The notes under the pieces are model-generated. The model saw only the letters and a program-made list of their open reading frames with translations, searched no databases and was not told where the DNA came from. Made by a program: the position numbers and the translations under genes. A stretch of 44,037 bases of DNA from Bryobacterales bacterium (lineage in GTDB: Bacteria; Acidobacteriota; Terriglobia; Bryobacterales; UBA6623), in contig JAPPLB010000143.1 of the NCBI GenBank assembly GCA_028819575.1, positions 1 to 44,037 of the forward strand. The letters run 5' to 3'. The stretch's first letter is position 1. Every line of letters begins with the position of its first letter. Shown piece after piece: positions 33,580-42,308 of the stretch.

Positions 33580-34464
33580 ATGGGGCGCATGACGCGTCCG
33601 GGAATACTGCGGGCCGGGACTTCCGTCCGGTTGGGTATCGTTCTGATGGTCTGCGTCGTGTCTGGTTTCTCTCAATCACCTTCGCGCACTTCTTCCTCCG
33701 ACGAGCCCCCCTGGAAAGCCGCCGAGAGGGTGCCGGAAATGGAGGTCGAGGAGGAAGCTCCGCGCGCCTGTAATTCTCCCGGCTTCACCCTGGATGGGTC
33801 GATCACCAACGACAATCGCCGCACGACCGGCCTCGTACTGGCGCAGGGGGACTACTTCCCGCCGGTGCAACAGGGTCTGGGCGCTTTTCGGCTGGAGAAT
33901 GTGCTTTGCGAGAAGGCCCACCTCGAAGCGTCGGCGTGGTATTCCATGCACGACGTCTCGACGTTCGAGGAGAACCGTTTTCAGGCTCGCGGCATCTACG
34001 AGGGCTTCCCCGAGGTCAGGTTGTACGGAGGCTTCGCCTATTACGACAATCCGAAAGGACTCTTTACGTCAAGATCGTTCTATCTGATCGCGGGAACGGA
34101 GTATCCGAGCTACTGGGGCACTACCGTGCAGGCGGACTACTTGCGCGACATCCACGAGAGCGGCGACTGGCTGACCGTAATGGTTTCGAAGCGCCACCGC
34201 CTGGGCTCGACACAGCGGGGCGCGGTGTTCTCGTATCGGCACGGCCTGGGGGCCACTGGCACGCGGTCGCTTCCGGGCGACGTGGACACGCCCTCCATGA
34301 CGGGAGTTCCGAGCGTGTTCTACCGGGGCACGGTGGAGGTCGACGATGGTCCGCTGGTCTGGTACTTGGCGGCCAGCCCGCACGTCAGCTTCGTGAGTCC
34401 TGCAACCGGCGTGCCGAAGCGCCATTTTCTTGTAACCGCGGGCGTTCGCCTGGTGATGCCCTGA
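33580..34464 (+). CDS. secreted hypothetical protein, beta-strand rich
   Basis: 294 aa. N-terminal hydrophobic segment (VRLGIVLMVCVVSGFSQS) is a likely signal peptide. The mature protein alternates polar and aromatic residues: GFPEVRLYGGFAYYDNPKGL, SRSFYLIAGTEYPSYWGTTV, GPLVWYLAASPHVSFV, HFLVTAGVRLVMP at the C-terminus. An outer-membrane barrel is possible but it ends in Pro, not Phe. No family recognised. Start ATG 33580 has AGGAG seven nt upstream; ATGs at 33565 and 33589 are alternatives. It lies 54 nt after repeat copy 6. Confidence 0.68.
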   Translation: MGRMTRPGILRAGTSVRLGIVLMVCVVSGFSQSPSRTSSSDEPPWKAAERVPEMEVEEEAPRACNSPGFTLDGSITNDNRRTTGLVLAQGDYFPPVQQGLGAFRLENVLCEKAHLEASAWYSMHDVSTFEENRFQARGIYEGFPEVRLYGGFAYYDNPKGLFTSRSFYLIAGTEYPSYWGTTVQADYLRDIHESGDWLTVMVSKRHRLGSTQRGAVFSYRHGLGATGTRSLPGDVDTPSMTGVPSVFYRGTVEVDDGPLVWYLAASPHVSFVSPATGVPKRHFLVTAGVRLVMP

Positions 34465-34554
34465 AGACCGATCCTGGCGAAATCCGGGGTCGGGGCTTTG
34501 ACTCCGAGCGGCGCAGGGAAGAGTCTTCTCTTCCAGCAAGTCACGCGGTTTCTC

Positions 34555-36174
34555 CTACTCCGAACCGCCCCCCCGACGAACCACCGCCAGGAACTCGCCC
34601 CACGGGACCGGCCGTCCATGGATGGGAGCGATCGTCTTCACGTCGAGTCCGATCTGGCTCACGTTGTTGTAAAAGGCCTGATGCACCTCATCCGAAGTGT
34701 TGATCCTGCGCGTACCGGCAGATGGAGGGTCGAACAGATCCGCTTCGATGAGGATTTTCTCCCTGGGCAGGTAGGCCATCAGCATCCCTTCGACGTGTGT
34801 GTTCAGGCCCTGCACGTAGTAGATCTCGAGGAAACGCGATCCGTCGCTCAGAACGTACTTCTCGTCGACGTCCTCCATCGTGTAGCCTTCTGAAACCTCC
34901 GTAGGCGGGTAGAGCGACATCATGTCCGGTTGCAGCGTTCGCGGAACGTAGTTCAGCAGCTCCGTTTCGTAGAAGAGGCGATTCCGCTGGTGCGTGATGA
35001 CGGTGGCCCCGATGTGCAGATAGGTGCGCAGCCCGCCGAGGTGGTCGTAGTGGGCGTGCGTGTTGACGATGAAACGGATCGGCTTGTCGGGGACGAGCCG
35101 GACGACCTCCTCGATGACGCGCAGGGAGCGCTTTTCGTCGATCGGCGCTTCGACGACGGCCACGAACTGGTCGAACTCGACGGCGACGCTGTTGTGCGAG
35201 GAACCGCCGAGCAGCCAAACGCCGTCCGCCAATTCCGTCGATGCGACGCTCCGGTCTTCCTTGTGTTTCCGGACGGATTCGGGGACGACGATCTCCTCGC
35301 CACAGTTGTTCGGCTTGATGTCGGCGAAGACTCCGCCGAAACTGTTGTGGCCGCCGCTGATCACGGGAAACTGCCGCTCGTCGTCCCAGCCGTCGTGATG
35401 GTGCCACCCGGCCGGGAACTTGACGCCGTCGACGTCTTGCCATTGGGTGTATTCGTGCTCGTAGTTCATGTCGCCGAGGACCGGATCGGGCGCCCAGGTC
35501 TGGATTCTTTGAATCAGGTTCTGGCTGTTGATGGTGGCGTTCACGCGGTATTTGCCGAGGATGGTCGCGGAGACGACGATGATCCGCTCGATGCCGGCTG
35601 TGGTGGCGCCGTCGCGTCCGCTTTCCGCCAACTCCCATCGCCACACGGCGGTCGGCCTGGCGCCGGGGGCCAGGGCGGCCTTGATGAACCCGGCCGGGTT
35701 CAGCCAGATGTCGAGCTGCCAGAGTTCGGCGTCGCGCGGCGCGGGGACCGGCTCCCCGCCGGCGCCGTCCTGGTGCCAGGCATGCTTCCCGCTCACGACG
35801 AAGGTCTGCCGTTCGTGCTCCTGGAGCGGTGTGCCGCCCATCCATCCGGGGCCGTATTTCCAGGAACGCGGATTCAGGCCCGGCTTTCGCTGGAAGGTCT
35901 CCACGGACGAGCGGGCCTCGTAGTTGATCGTTCGGGTGTAGTTCGCCAGCGGCTCCCCGTCGGGCCAGTCGGTGTCCTGGGTCACGTTCTGTCCGACCTT
36001 GCCGGCGTAGCCCGTGCCTGAAAACGTGACGCACTTCAGCTCATCGACCCCCATCGCTCGGGCCGACGCGCGGAGAACCGGCCAGGGATCGACATGGCCC
36101 GGCGGAGGGTGCTGGGCCGTCGCTGAAACCGCTGCGAGCGGCAGCAGGAGAACGAGACTTCGGCAAGGTGACAT
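34555..36174 (-). CDS. secreted metallo-beta-lactamase-fold hydrolase with long N-terminal region
   Basis: 539 aa. Signal peptide LVLLLPLAAVSATAQ (residues ~7-21). Residues ~30-290 form a separate region (GTGYAGKVGQNVTQDTDWPD, GKYRVNATINSQNLIQRIQT, YEHEYTQWQDVDGVKFPAGW) like outer-membrane lipoprotein-binding folds. Residues ~310-530 are the MBL domain: VNTHAHYDHLGGLRTY (HxHxDH, ~370), EADLFDPPS and IHGRPVPWGEFL. The usual central His (xxxGHT) is seen as GLNTHVEGMLMAYLP. Periplasmic hydrolase of unknown substrate. AAGGA supports ATG 36174. Confidence 0.85.
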   Translation of the reverse strand: MSPCRSLVLLLPLAAVSATAQHPPPGHVDPWPVLRASARAMGVDELKCVTFSGTGYAGKVGQNVTQDTDWPDGEPLANYTRTINYEARSSVETFQRKPGLNPRSWKYGPGWMGGTPLQEHERQTFVVSGKHAWHQDGAGGEPVPAPRDAELWQLDIWLNPAGFIKAALAPGARPTAVWRWELAESGRDGATTAGIERIIVVSATILGKYRVNATINSQNLIQRIQTWAPDPVLGDMNYEHEYTQWQDVDGVKFPAGWHHHDGWDDERQFPVISGGHNSFGGVFADIKPNNCGEEIVVPESVRKHKEDRSVASTELADGVWLLGGSSHNSVAVEFDQFVAVVEAPIDEKRSLRVIEEVVRLVPDKPIRFIVNTHAHYDHLGGLRTYLHIGATVITHQRNRLFYETELLNYVPRTLQPDMMSLYPPTEVSEGYTMEDVDEKYVLSDGSRFLEIYYVQGLNTHVEGMLMAYLPREKILIEADLFDPPSAGTRRINTSDEVHQAFYNNVSQIGLDVKTIAPIHGRPVPWGEFLAVVRRGGGSE

Positions 36175-36184
36175 GGCTTTCCTT

Positions 36185-36500
36185 CTATCCGAGGCCGCGG
36201 GCGGTATCGATCTCCTGCAGCGTGATTCGCCGCTGGGAGCCGAACGGCGCGCCCCGCCGCAGGGCCGCCCCGCGCCCTCGCTCCGTCCGTTCAACAATAA
36301 CCGATCTCTCCAACTCGGCGATGCTTTCGAAGTCACCGGGCAGCAGGGTAGGGGAAATAGGTGCCCAGCGCCAGCGAGGGCCACCCCATCGTGAGTGTGT
36401 GGAACTATTCACAAAGCCCTTCGACGAAGGCGTCGAAGCCGTGTTCATCGAGCTGTTCGTTAAGCCTGTGGCAGAAGGCTTGTGAGGCGGTCTTGGGCAT
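36185..36500 (-). pseudogene. relic of an IS1182/DUF772-type transposase (5' part)
   Basis: From ATG 36500 it reads MPKTASQAFCHRLNEQLDEH then FDAFVEGLCE, an in-frame TAG (36405-36407), then MGWPSLALGTYF; after a frameshift LLPGDFESIAELERS continues the match to the N-terminal domain of these transposases (GRPSxPPGVYFRxLLxGYFEGI). The DDE core is absent. A non-functional IS remnant. Confidence 0.65.
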
Positions 36501-36569
36501 ATCCACTGTCCTTGCCCTCATCGCCTATGGCCAAAAAATTGTTCCAGGAAAGTACTTTTTTCGGGGCTG

Positions 36570-37466
36570 TCAGGGTTTGCCGCTAGCTCCCATGAAGAAT
36601 TCAGTGTCTCTGTAAATAGGCGGGCGGTAGTCGGGATCGTGCAAGACGTACAGGTTGAAAGCGGCGTAACCCGGAGCAATCTTCCCATCGCAGTTCAATT
36701 CGTAGCTGTCTCCGCCCGACTCGAACGCCGCCGTGCTGCCACGGACCTCGCCCAGCTTGCGGAAACCCAGCTCCGGGTGCGGCACGAGGGAGAAGGTAAA
36801 CTGCCCCTTCGGCGCCCAGTAGAGCTTGACGAAAGCCCCACTAATCGCTGTATCCACCGATGCCGTGGCTTCGGCGAGTGTCCCGTTGACAACGAGCCGC
36901 GGTGCACGAAGCCTTAATTCGGCATCGAGAACCGTGAAGTCACGAGCCGGCCCGGGAACGGTTTCCCTGCGGTGATTCCTTCCGAAGAGAACATATTCAA
37001 CCAGTTTCTGGCCTGTCTCGGGATTGACAAAAAGGTCAAAAGCCAGCGTGTCGCCACTCCGAACCGACTGGGGCGGGGGGTATCGCGGAGGTGCGAGCTT
37101 CTTCCAGGTCGCCGGATTTTCGAGAGGCAGCCGCTCAGGCTCGACCGAAAGCGGCAGGATGCTGACACGAAGAGTCGAACCGTCTTCTAGCGGTTCGACC
37201 GCAATGTCGTAACCGAAGTAGATTTTGTGCGACCGGTCTTGCATGTAACGGTGAATGGCGTGGTTCGAAACCATCACGCCCCCACCTCCCAAACGCCGCG
37301 CCTGGGTGAGATCGCCGGAGGGTTCCAACCGGGCCTCGAACTGAACATGAATCTTTGCTTTGGTAGTGGCTGAGGCCTTCATGACCGTGAGCGGCCTCGC
37401 CTTCGCCAAAGTACACACGAGACAGCACAGCGTAAGCCATTGACTAATTCTCTTGAGATTCACCAT
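36570..37466 (-). CDS. secreted protein of unknown function, third gene of an ECF operon
   Basis: 298 aa. Signal peptide ISQWLTLCCLVCTLAKA (residues ~6-22). Not a family I recognise. Contains IHVQFEARLEPSGDLTQARR, YGYDI-like YFGYDIAVEPLEDGSTLRVS, WKKLAPPRYPPPQSVRSGDT (a VanZ-free, beta-rich region), EYVLFGRNHRRET and a conserved-looking LNCDGKIAPGYAAFNLYVLH end. Start ATG 37466 overlaps the upstream gene by 23 nt, so translation is coupled to the sigma/anti-sigma pair. Probably an extracytoplasmic effector of that regulon. Confidence 0.72.
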   Translation of the reverse strand: MVNLKRISQWLTLCCLVCTLAKARPLTVMKASATTKAKIHVQFEARLEPSGDLTQARRLGGGGVMVSNHAIHRYMQDRSHKIYFGYDIAVEPLEDGSTLRVSILPLSVEPERLPLENPATWKKLAPPRYPPPQSVRSGDTLAFDLFVNPETGQKLVEYVLFGRNHRRETVPGPARDFTVLDAELRLRAPRLVVNGTLAEATASVDTAISGAFVKLYWAPKGQFTFSLVPHPELGFRKLGEVRGSTAAFESGGDSYELNCDGKIAPGYAAFNLYVLHDPDYRPPIYRDTEFFMGASGKP

Positions 37467-37785
37467 TTTTTCCTCTGATGATTCTGGGTTCGACATCACT
37501 CACTAGCTGAAAATTCGAGAAGGCGGGTCCCGAGTCCATGAAAGCGGGCACTGCCTCCATGTCGGTGCCGTTCGCGGAGCGAAAACTCAACATCCCCCAC
37601 ACCAGCAGCGCCACGAGCACAACTCCGGCAACCGGGACCGGAATCTGAATCTGTCCCCGCAGCATCCATACCCACCAGTGTGTTTCCTCGGCAGCGTGTA
37701 GCCGCGCCTCGAGCGAGGCGGGTGCGCGCGGCACCCTCCACTGGGCAAGAAGCTTGTTCAGATCGTCGTTTTTCAGTGGTTGCAT
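37444..37785 (-). CDS. single-pass membrane protein, probable anti-sigma partner
   Basis: 113 aa. Short cytosolic N-terminus (LNKLLAQWRVPRAPASLEAR), one TM helix (PVPVAGVVLVALLVWGMLSF, residues ~52-70), and a periplasmic tail. Size, topology and place directly after an ECF sigma gene (11 nt gap) suggest an anti-sigma factor, but the HxxxCxxC zinc motif of ZAS proteins is absent, so this is by context only. Confidence 0.68.
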   Translation of the reverse strand: MQPLKNDDLNKLLAQWRVPRAPASLEARLHAAEETHWWVWMLRGQIQIPVPVAGVVLVALLVWGMLSFRSANGTDMEAVPAFMDSGPAFSNFQLVSDVEPRIIRGKNGESQEN

Positions 37786-37796
37786 GATTTGTTGAC

Positions 37797-38285
37797 TCAG
37801 GCTGGCGCCAGCGGCGCAAGCGCTCGTCTAAGGTTTTCCCGGGCGCGATGAAGGCGCGCCTTGACAGTGCCGACTTCTGCTTCGACCGTTCCGGCAATCT
37901 CCTTGAGCGAGAGGCCCTCGTACTCGGCCAGCACAAGAACCTCGCGCTGCAACGGCGGCAGAGCATTGACAGCCTGTGCGACCAGTGCAGCCGTCTCTTG
38001 TCCAGCAGGATTGATCGGCTCGACGGCCGGCTCTTCATCCCCGATGGCATTCCATCGGCTCTCCGCTCGCCAGCGCTTGAGAATCAGATTGCGAGCTACG
38101 CCGAGCAGGAAGCAGCGTAGCGTTCTGCGCTGCGGGTCATATCGCGCTGCATTGCGAAGCAACGCCAGGAAGCAATCCTGGGCGACTTCCTCGGCGTCGT
38201 GTGCGTTCCCCGTCATGCGGTAGCTGAAGCCGTAGACGGCGTCTTTGTGTTCCCGGAAAGCGGCATTGAATTCAGATCGCTTCAC
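37797..38285 (-). CDS. ECF RNA polymerase sigma factor
   Basis: 162 aa, RpoE-like two-domain sigma. Region 2: HKDAVYGFSYRMTGNAHDAE and EVAQDCFLALLRNAARYDP with LRCFLLGVARNLILKRWR; region 4: LPPLQREVLVLAEYEGLSLK then EIAGTVEAEVGTVKARLHRA (HTH for -35). Starts at GTG 38285. Heads a three-gene operon with the membrane protein and the secreted protein. The upstream GGTAATACC stretch (minus, ~38315-38325) might be part of an autoregulated promoter, but I cannot show it. Confidence 0.92.
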   Translation of the reverse strand: MKRSEFNAAFREHKDAVYGFSYRMTGNAHDAEEVAQDCFLALLRNAARYDPQRRTLRCFLLGVARNLILKRWRAESRWNAIGDEEPAVEPINPAGQETAALVAQAVNALPPLQREVLVLAEYEGLSLKEIAGTVEAEVGTVKARLHRARENLRRALAPLAPA

Positions 38286-38833
38286 TCGCTTGACTCGCGT
38301 GGACGACTACAGCTTCTAGAAGGTATTACCAGGAACGGCCGGAAAGGATACGGTGGTCGTACGGAATTCTCTCTCGACCCGTGGATACGGATCGTGAAAT
38401 GAACGTCGAACGACCGAATGTCGCTGATCTACCGCATTGTGATCGGCTTCACAATTACCTATTCGATCGCCCCGAAGGCGCGACTTCAGCCTCCGCTGCC
38501 TTGGGTCTTGCCCGCCAGAGCTACCAGATCGAGATTTTCGTTTTAGCCCCCCAGCGTCACAACGGTTGCGCGGCTAAGGCTGCCCTGCGTTTTCTCTCAT
38601 ACGCGACCCTATCGCAATGGGGAACGGTGTCCATGTGGTTTGACCGACAATGACCGCGCAGGCGAGCCTTGACGGCACGGAAACGATCGGTTGTGCGCTG
38701 GGTCACAGAATGGCTACTGCTATTTGCGTCACGGCGGTGGGGCATCGGGTCTATGCCAACGCATGCTCGTACCCCAATGTCTGGTCGTTCGAGGAACTTT
38801 GTCGGCTGGAACGGCAGCGCTTGTGCTATCTAG
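38286..38833. other. 548-bp stretch without a recognised gene
   Basis: Lies between divergent genes. A plus frame (38399-38653) and a second at 38650-39021 are open but match nothing I know and the latter runs out of frame into the next gene. Both codon use and lack of ribosome sites argue against expression. It should contain the promoters of the ECF operon and the membrane gene. Confidence 0.4.
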
Positions 38834-39649
38834 ATGGGTCAGATGACGAAGGGGCGCACGGTTGTTCGCTGGTTATGCAGCATCTCGTTTCTGGTGTATG
38901 GCTTTGCGAAGGTGAACAGAGCTCAGTTCACTATGCTCGACTCCCAGCTTGCCCTGCCCCTTGCGGAAGTCAGACCTTTCTGGTTCGTATGGTATTTCTT
39001 CGGCTACTCGGATCTTTATAAGGGATTCATCGCGTCCATCGAGATCGTCGGCGGTATCCTGCTGGCGATTCCGCGCACCTCACTGTTGGGAGCGCTGGTT
39101 CTCCTGCCTCCGATCGTCAACATAGTGGTGGTCGACCTGGTCTTTCAGGTAGATCCCGGTGGAACTCTAATGGCGATTCTCCTCACGTGCGGCATTCTCC
39201 ATGTGATCGCTCCACATGCCCGCCGGCTTCTCAGTACTGCTCTTCTCGACTATCCAACGACGCGGGCGGGAAACGCCGCCATGGTGTGTGGTGTGGTCGG
39301 GGCCTGCATCTTCGCATTCTCGACGACGTACTGGATCGCCAACTACAACAATCGCCACCCGACGGCCGTAGACGGCAGATGGGAAGTAATCAGTTCGGAA
39401 GATGCGGGCCTCCGACGTGTCTTCTTCGAGCACAACCGAGCTCACATGGTCGTATTCATGAACGAGGATGGGGGCCTGAACTCCCACCATTTCGAAGTCG
39501 GGGACGGCAGGATACGAATCTGGGATCAATGGCTCAGCAAGGGCGACCTTATAGCTCAGGGTCGCTTGACGGAAGAGGACGTAATGGAGTTGCGCTTCGA
39601 AACCGGCGTCCAGGTCACGCTCAAGCGTCGCTTCGGACCTAAGTCGTGA
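38834..39649 (+). CDS. membrane protein, possibly DoxX-like, with C-terminal soluble domain
   Basis: 271 aa (268 if the ATG at 38843, MTKGRTV, is used). Four to five TM segments in residues ~10-175: VVRWLCSISFLVYGFAKVNR, GFIASIEIVGGILLAIPRTS, LLGALVLLPPIVNIVVVDLV, AAMVCGVVGACIFAFSTTYW. The small-helix membrane part resembles DoxX/DoxD-like proteins. Residues ~180-268 are soluble (GRWEVISSEDAGLRRVFFEH, FEVGDGRIRIWDQWLSKGDL). TATCTA at 38827-38832 fits a leaderless transcript starting near the second ATG. Function unknown. Confidence 0.7.
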   Translation: MGQMTKGRTVVRWLCSISFLVYGFAKVNRAQFTMLDSQLALPLAEVRPFWFVWYFFGYSDLYKGFIASIEIVGGILLAIPRTSLLGALVLLPPIVNIVVVDLVFQVDPGGTLMAILLTCGILHVIAPHARRLLSTALLDYPTTRAGNAAMVCGVVGACIFAFSTTYWIANYNNRHPTAVDGRWEVISSEDAGLRRVFFEHNRAHMVVFMNEDGGLNSHHFEVGDGRIRIWDQWLSKGDLIAQGRLTEEDVMELRFETGVQVTLKRRFGPKS

Positions 39650-39809
39650 CGAGTCAGTGCGGGCGGCCTCCTGCTGTTCACAAAGCGCAAGCGAGGCGGT
39701 AGCTGCTCCCGCTTCGTGCTCTCTCCAGATAAAAATCCCCGAAGTGGTCAGAAGCGTCGATTAGCAACTCGCCTGGAAAACTGCGGCCGCGCTTGGGCGC
39801 GAGGGCTAG

Positions 39810-39985
39810 CCTGCATGTCTCACCACGCGGCGAGGCGAAGTGGGTGAGAGGGCCGTCAGGACGAGGCGCGAGCCGCTTGGCGCGCGCAGGCGTACTTGAC
39901 AGTACGTTGAGCACGGCAAGCAAGCGCAACGAAGTCCTGACGGTCGTATGGCGTGCTTCGACCGTCGGGTGGTGAGAAATGCAGG
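39810..39985 (+). repeat. main 177-bp palindromic repeat, copy 7
   Basis: 176-bp copy flanked on both sides by CTAG, the only copy here with identical 4-bp flanks. Its inner arms GGCCGTCAGGAC and GTCCTGACGGTC pair with a single G-T, the best of all copies. Confidence 0.95.
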
Positions 39986-40006
39986 CTAGGGGTGGCAGCG
40001 GGTCAT

Positions 40007-41869
40007 TCAGGTTGCGATTGCGCTGCGAGTTGGATGCCGGCGTTCGACACCGACGGTAAAACGCACACGCGTGCCACGCGCGGAAGAATCAATCGCAAAG
40101 TCCGCTTGGTCGCCGTAGCAGAGGTGCAGCCGGCGCCGCACGTTGGCAAGTCCGTTCCCGGTGGAATCGACGGCCCACGGATCAAAACCAGCGCCATCGT
40201 CGGTCACTTCAACCGACAAGTGGCCTTTCGCAAGCGAAGCGTGGACCCGGACCTCCCCGCCCTCGGGCTTGGCGCTCACACCATGCTTCACCGCATTCTC
40301 CACAAGCGGCTGGATCGACAGCGCTGGCACCTGCAGCGATCGAGCGTCGTCATCAAGCTCGATTCGGGTAGACAGCCGGTCGCCCAGGCGCAGTCGCTCG
40401 ATCTGCAAGTAGGCCTCGACGATCCTGAGCTCTTCTTCCAGGGAAACGAACTGCCGCTTGCCCCCGAGGGCATAGCGGAAGATATCGGCGAGATTGACCA
40501 GTGTTTCGCGGGCGTTGGCGGCGGCGCGCGGAATGACGCCGTAGAGAGCATTGAGCGCGTTGAACAGGAAGTGCGGGTTGATCTGTGCGCGCAGCGTCTC
40601 CAGCTCTGCTTCGGCCAGCAAGCGGTGCTGTCGCTCCTGACGAAGCCGCTCGACCTGTCCTGCGACTTCCGCCGCGAGTAGCTCGAGGTCGGCAAGATCT
40701 TCGCTCAGGTACCTCCGGCCGCCTTGGCGAGGTCCGAGCAAGAGCGTCCGTGTCTCGTCTCGCGCGAATCGAAAAGGTACGACAACCTCCGCCCAGCGGT
40801 ACCTGTCATTCGTCGTGCGATCGAAAGCTCGCGTCGAAAGGATTTCTACTTTCGTCCCGTAAGCGGATTCTTTCTCGTCAAGAAGCCGCCAGCGCTTGGC
40901 GGAGACGAATCGCGCGATTCGTTTCGAGGCTTCATTGAGGAGTTCGTTCTCGCCATCCGGCTGCAGCGAGCGCAGGCTTCCGATAACGTCTTCTACATTG
41001 CCGCGCCGGAAGAGGGCCCCTTGCACCCAGACGCGCAGCCGGTCGCGCACGAGAGGGTAGGCGACGATCGCGACACTCGCAAGAATGAGGAACACCGCCA
41101 CGCTGAGGGCGCCTGTTTCGCGGGGCTCGAACAAACCGAGTTGGCCCCCAAGCACGAGCAAGGCGGCGGCAAACAGTGCTGCCAGCAAGAAGGCGCCTAG
41201 CAGGCGGATGAAGACATCAAGCAGCAGGAAACGGTAGTCCTGCAGTAATACGAATAGGGCGAGGGGTATGCCGGCGTGATGAAAAAGCAGCTCGTGCGCC
41301 CAGGACCCCGGGCCGTGCTCGGCGCCGAAATGCACGAACGAAGCGGCGAGCAGGAACAACGATATCGCCGCGAAGGCCCTCATGCCGGCCGCGCGATGGG
41401 CGGCCCGGCCACGCGAAAGCAATACCGCCGCGACAATGGCGAGCGCTCCGAAGCCGTAGGTGATGAGCCCGACACCGGCCTCGTGCGACGCCATCGGGAA
41501 GTCGAACGCCTCCGAGAGATGGCTGAGGGATGCGACGACGCCGACCGCGTACCCACTGTGACGCAGCCAGCGGTACTCCGTCCCGAGTGCCAGATGAAGC
41601 AGCACGCACGGCAGCAAGCTCAGTACCGCAAAGCTGAGTGAAGCCAGGATTTGGCTCGCTTCGCTGCCCGGCGAAGAGAACAGGACCGCGAGCGAACCGG
41701 CGTTCCAGCAAACGGCTAGGCCCGCGGCCGCGGCGGGCAACCCGGTCTCGGCGCGCGAGCCGGTGCGGACGCTTCGCAGCAGCAGCAAAAGGAATGCTCC
41801 GAAAGCGGTGATCCCCCCCAGGTGTCCAAGCGCGTTGATCAGAGTCGGGAGATAGGTGGTGACATCCAC
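40007..41869 (-). CDS. LytS/YehU-type sensor histidine kinase
   Basis: 620 aa. Residues ~1-285 hold eight or so TM helices (ALGHLGGITAFGAFLLLLLR to LSVAVFLILASVAIVAYPLV). A GAF-like cytosolic linker follows (~295-395, RFVSAKRWRLLDEKES). The kinase is the His_kinase (PF06580) type: H-box ETLRAQINPHFLFNALNALY, N-box QPLVENAVKHG, G-box VTDDGAGFDPW and GNGLANVRRRLHLCYG. GTG 41869. No LytTR response regulator is present in the window. In-frame TAG at 39986-39988, 21 nt past the TGA, abuts repeat copy 7. Ligand unknown. Confidence 0.92.
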   Translation of the reverse strand: MDVTTYLPTLINALGHLGGITAFGAFLLLLLRSVRTGSRAETGLPAAAAGLAVCWNAGSLAVLFSSPGSEASQILASLSFAVLSLLPCVLLHLALGTEYRWLRHSGYAVGVVASLSHLSEAFDFPMASHEAGVGLITYGFGALAIVAAVLLSRGRAAHRAAGMRAFAAISLFLLAASFVHFGAEHGPGSWAHELLFHHAGIPLALFVLLQDYRFLLLDVFIRLLGAFLLAALFAAALLVLGGQLGLFEPRETGALSVAVFLILASVAIVAYPLVRDRLRVWVQGALFRRGNVEDVIGSLRSLQPDGENELLNEASKRIARFVSAKRWRLLDEKESAYGTKVEILSTRAFDRTTNDRYRWAEVVVPFRFARDETRTLLLGPRQGGRRYLSEDLADLELLAAEVAGQVERLRQERQHRLLAEAELETLRAQINPHFLFNALNALYGVIPRAAANARETLVNLADIFRYALGGKRQFVSLEEELRIVEAYLQIERLRLGDRLSTRIELDDDARSLQVPALSIQPLVENAVKHGVSAKPEGGEVRVHASLAKGHLSVEVTDDGAGFDPWAVDSTGNGLANVRRRLHLCYGDQADFAIDSSARGTRVRFTVGVERRHPTRSAIAT

Positions 41870-41898
41870 GGCGCGAAGGCTCTCTTATGCTCGATGAA

Positions 41899-42074
41899 CC
41901 TGCATGTCTCACCACGCGGCGAGGCGAAGTGCGTGAGAGGGCCGTCAGGGCGAGGCGCGAGCCGCTTGGCGCGCACAACACGGCCTTTAAGGTTTTTCAC
42001 GAATCACGAGTCACGAAACACGAATCACGGCCTTTTTTCGCGTGCTTCGGACGTCGGGTGGTGAGAAAGGCATG
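41899..42074 (+). repeat. main palindromic repeat, copy 8 (variant with 7-bp tandem module)
   Basis: Centre replaced after GGCGCGCACAACACGGCC by a TTTTTCACGAATCACGAGTC tract (7-bp units at 41998-42029). Right end degenerate (GAGAAAGGCATG), capped by TAA on the minus strand; left end preceded by GAA, not a stop. Confidence 0.9.
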
Positions 42075-42112
42075 TTAAAAGCTTCGGTGAATCGCTCGTT
42101 GAGACAGCAAGC

Positions 42113-42280
42113 ATGACGGTAATCCTGGAAGTCAAAGATGTCGTGACCCGCTTCCGGATGTCGGAGAAGACGGTCCATGCGGTCAACGGCGTCTCGTTCA
42201 GCCTCGACGAACGAGAGATCCTGTGCGTTGTCGGCGAAAGCGGCTGCGGCAAGTATCTGAATGTGCTCTCCCAGTCTTGA
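42113..42280 (+). pseudogene. ABC transporter ATPase, N-terminal fragment
   Basis: 55 codons: MTVILEVKDVVTRFRMSEKT, VHAVNGVSFSLDEREILCVV and Walker A GESGCGK, as in oligopeptide-type (DppD/OppD) ATPases. Directly after the Walker A Lys it breaks into YLNVLSQS and TGA. Lacks the Walker A Ser/Thr, signature and Walker B, so it cannot be functional. The break lies 30 bp before hicA. Confidence 0.88.
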
Positions 42281-42308
42281 GCCATGTTGCTTGCTTCCCT
42301 GGCACATC

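Noticed and set aside
38381-39021. Two plus-strand open frames as genes
   Set aside because: No family match, no ribosome site, and the second overlaps the membrane-protein gene out of frame.
39806-39989. Classic MITE with TA or CTAG target duplication
   Set aside because: Only copy 7 has identical 4-bp flanks (CTAG). Other copies have different left and right flanks, so a fixed target duplication is not supported here.
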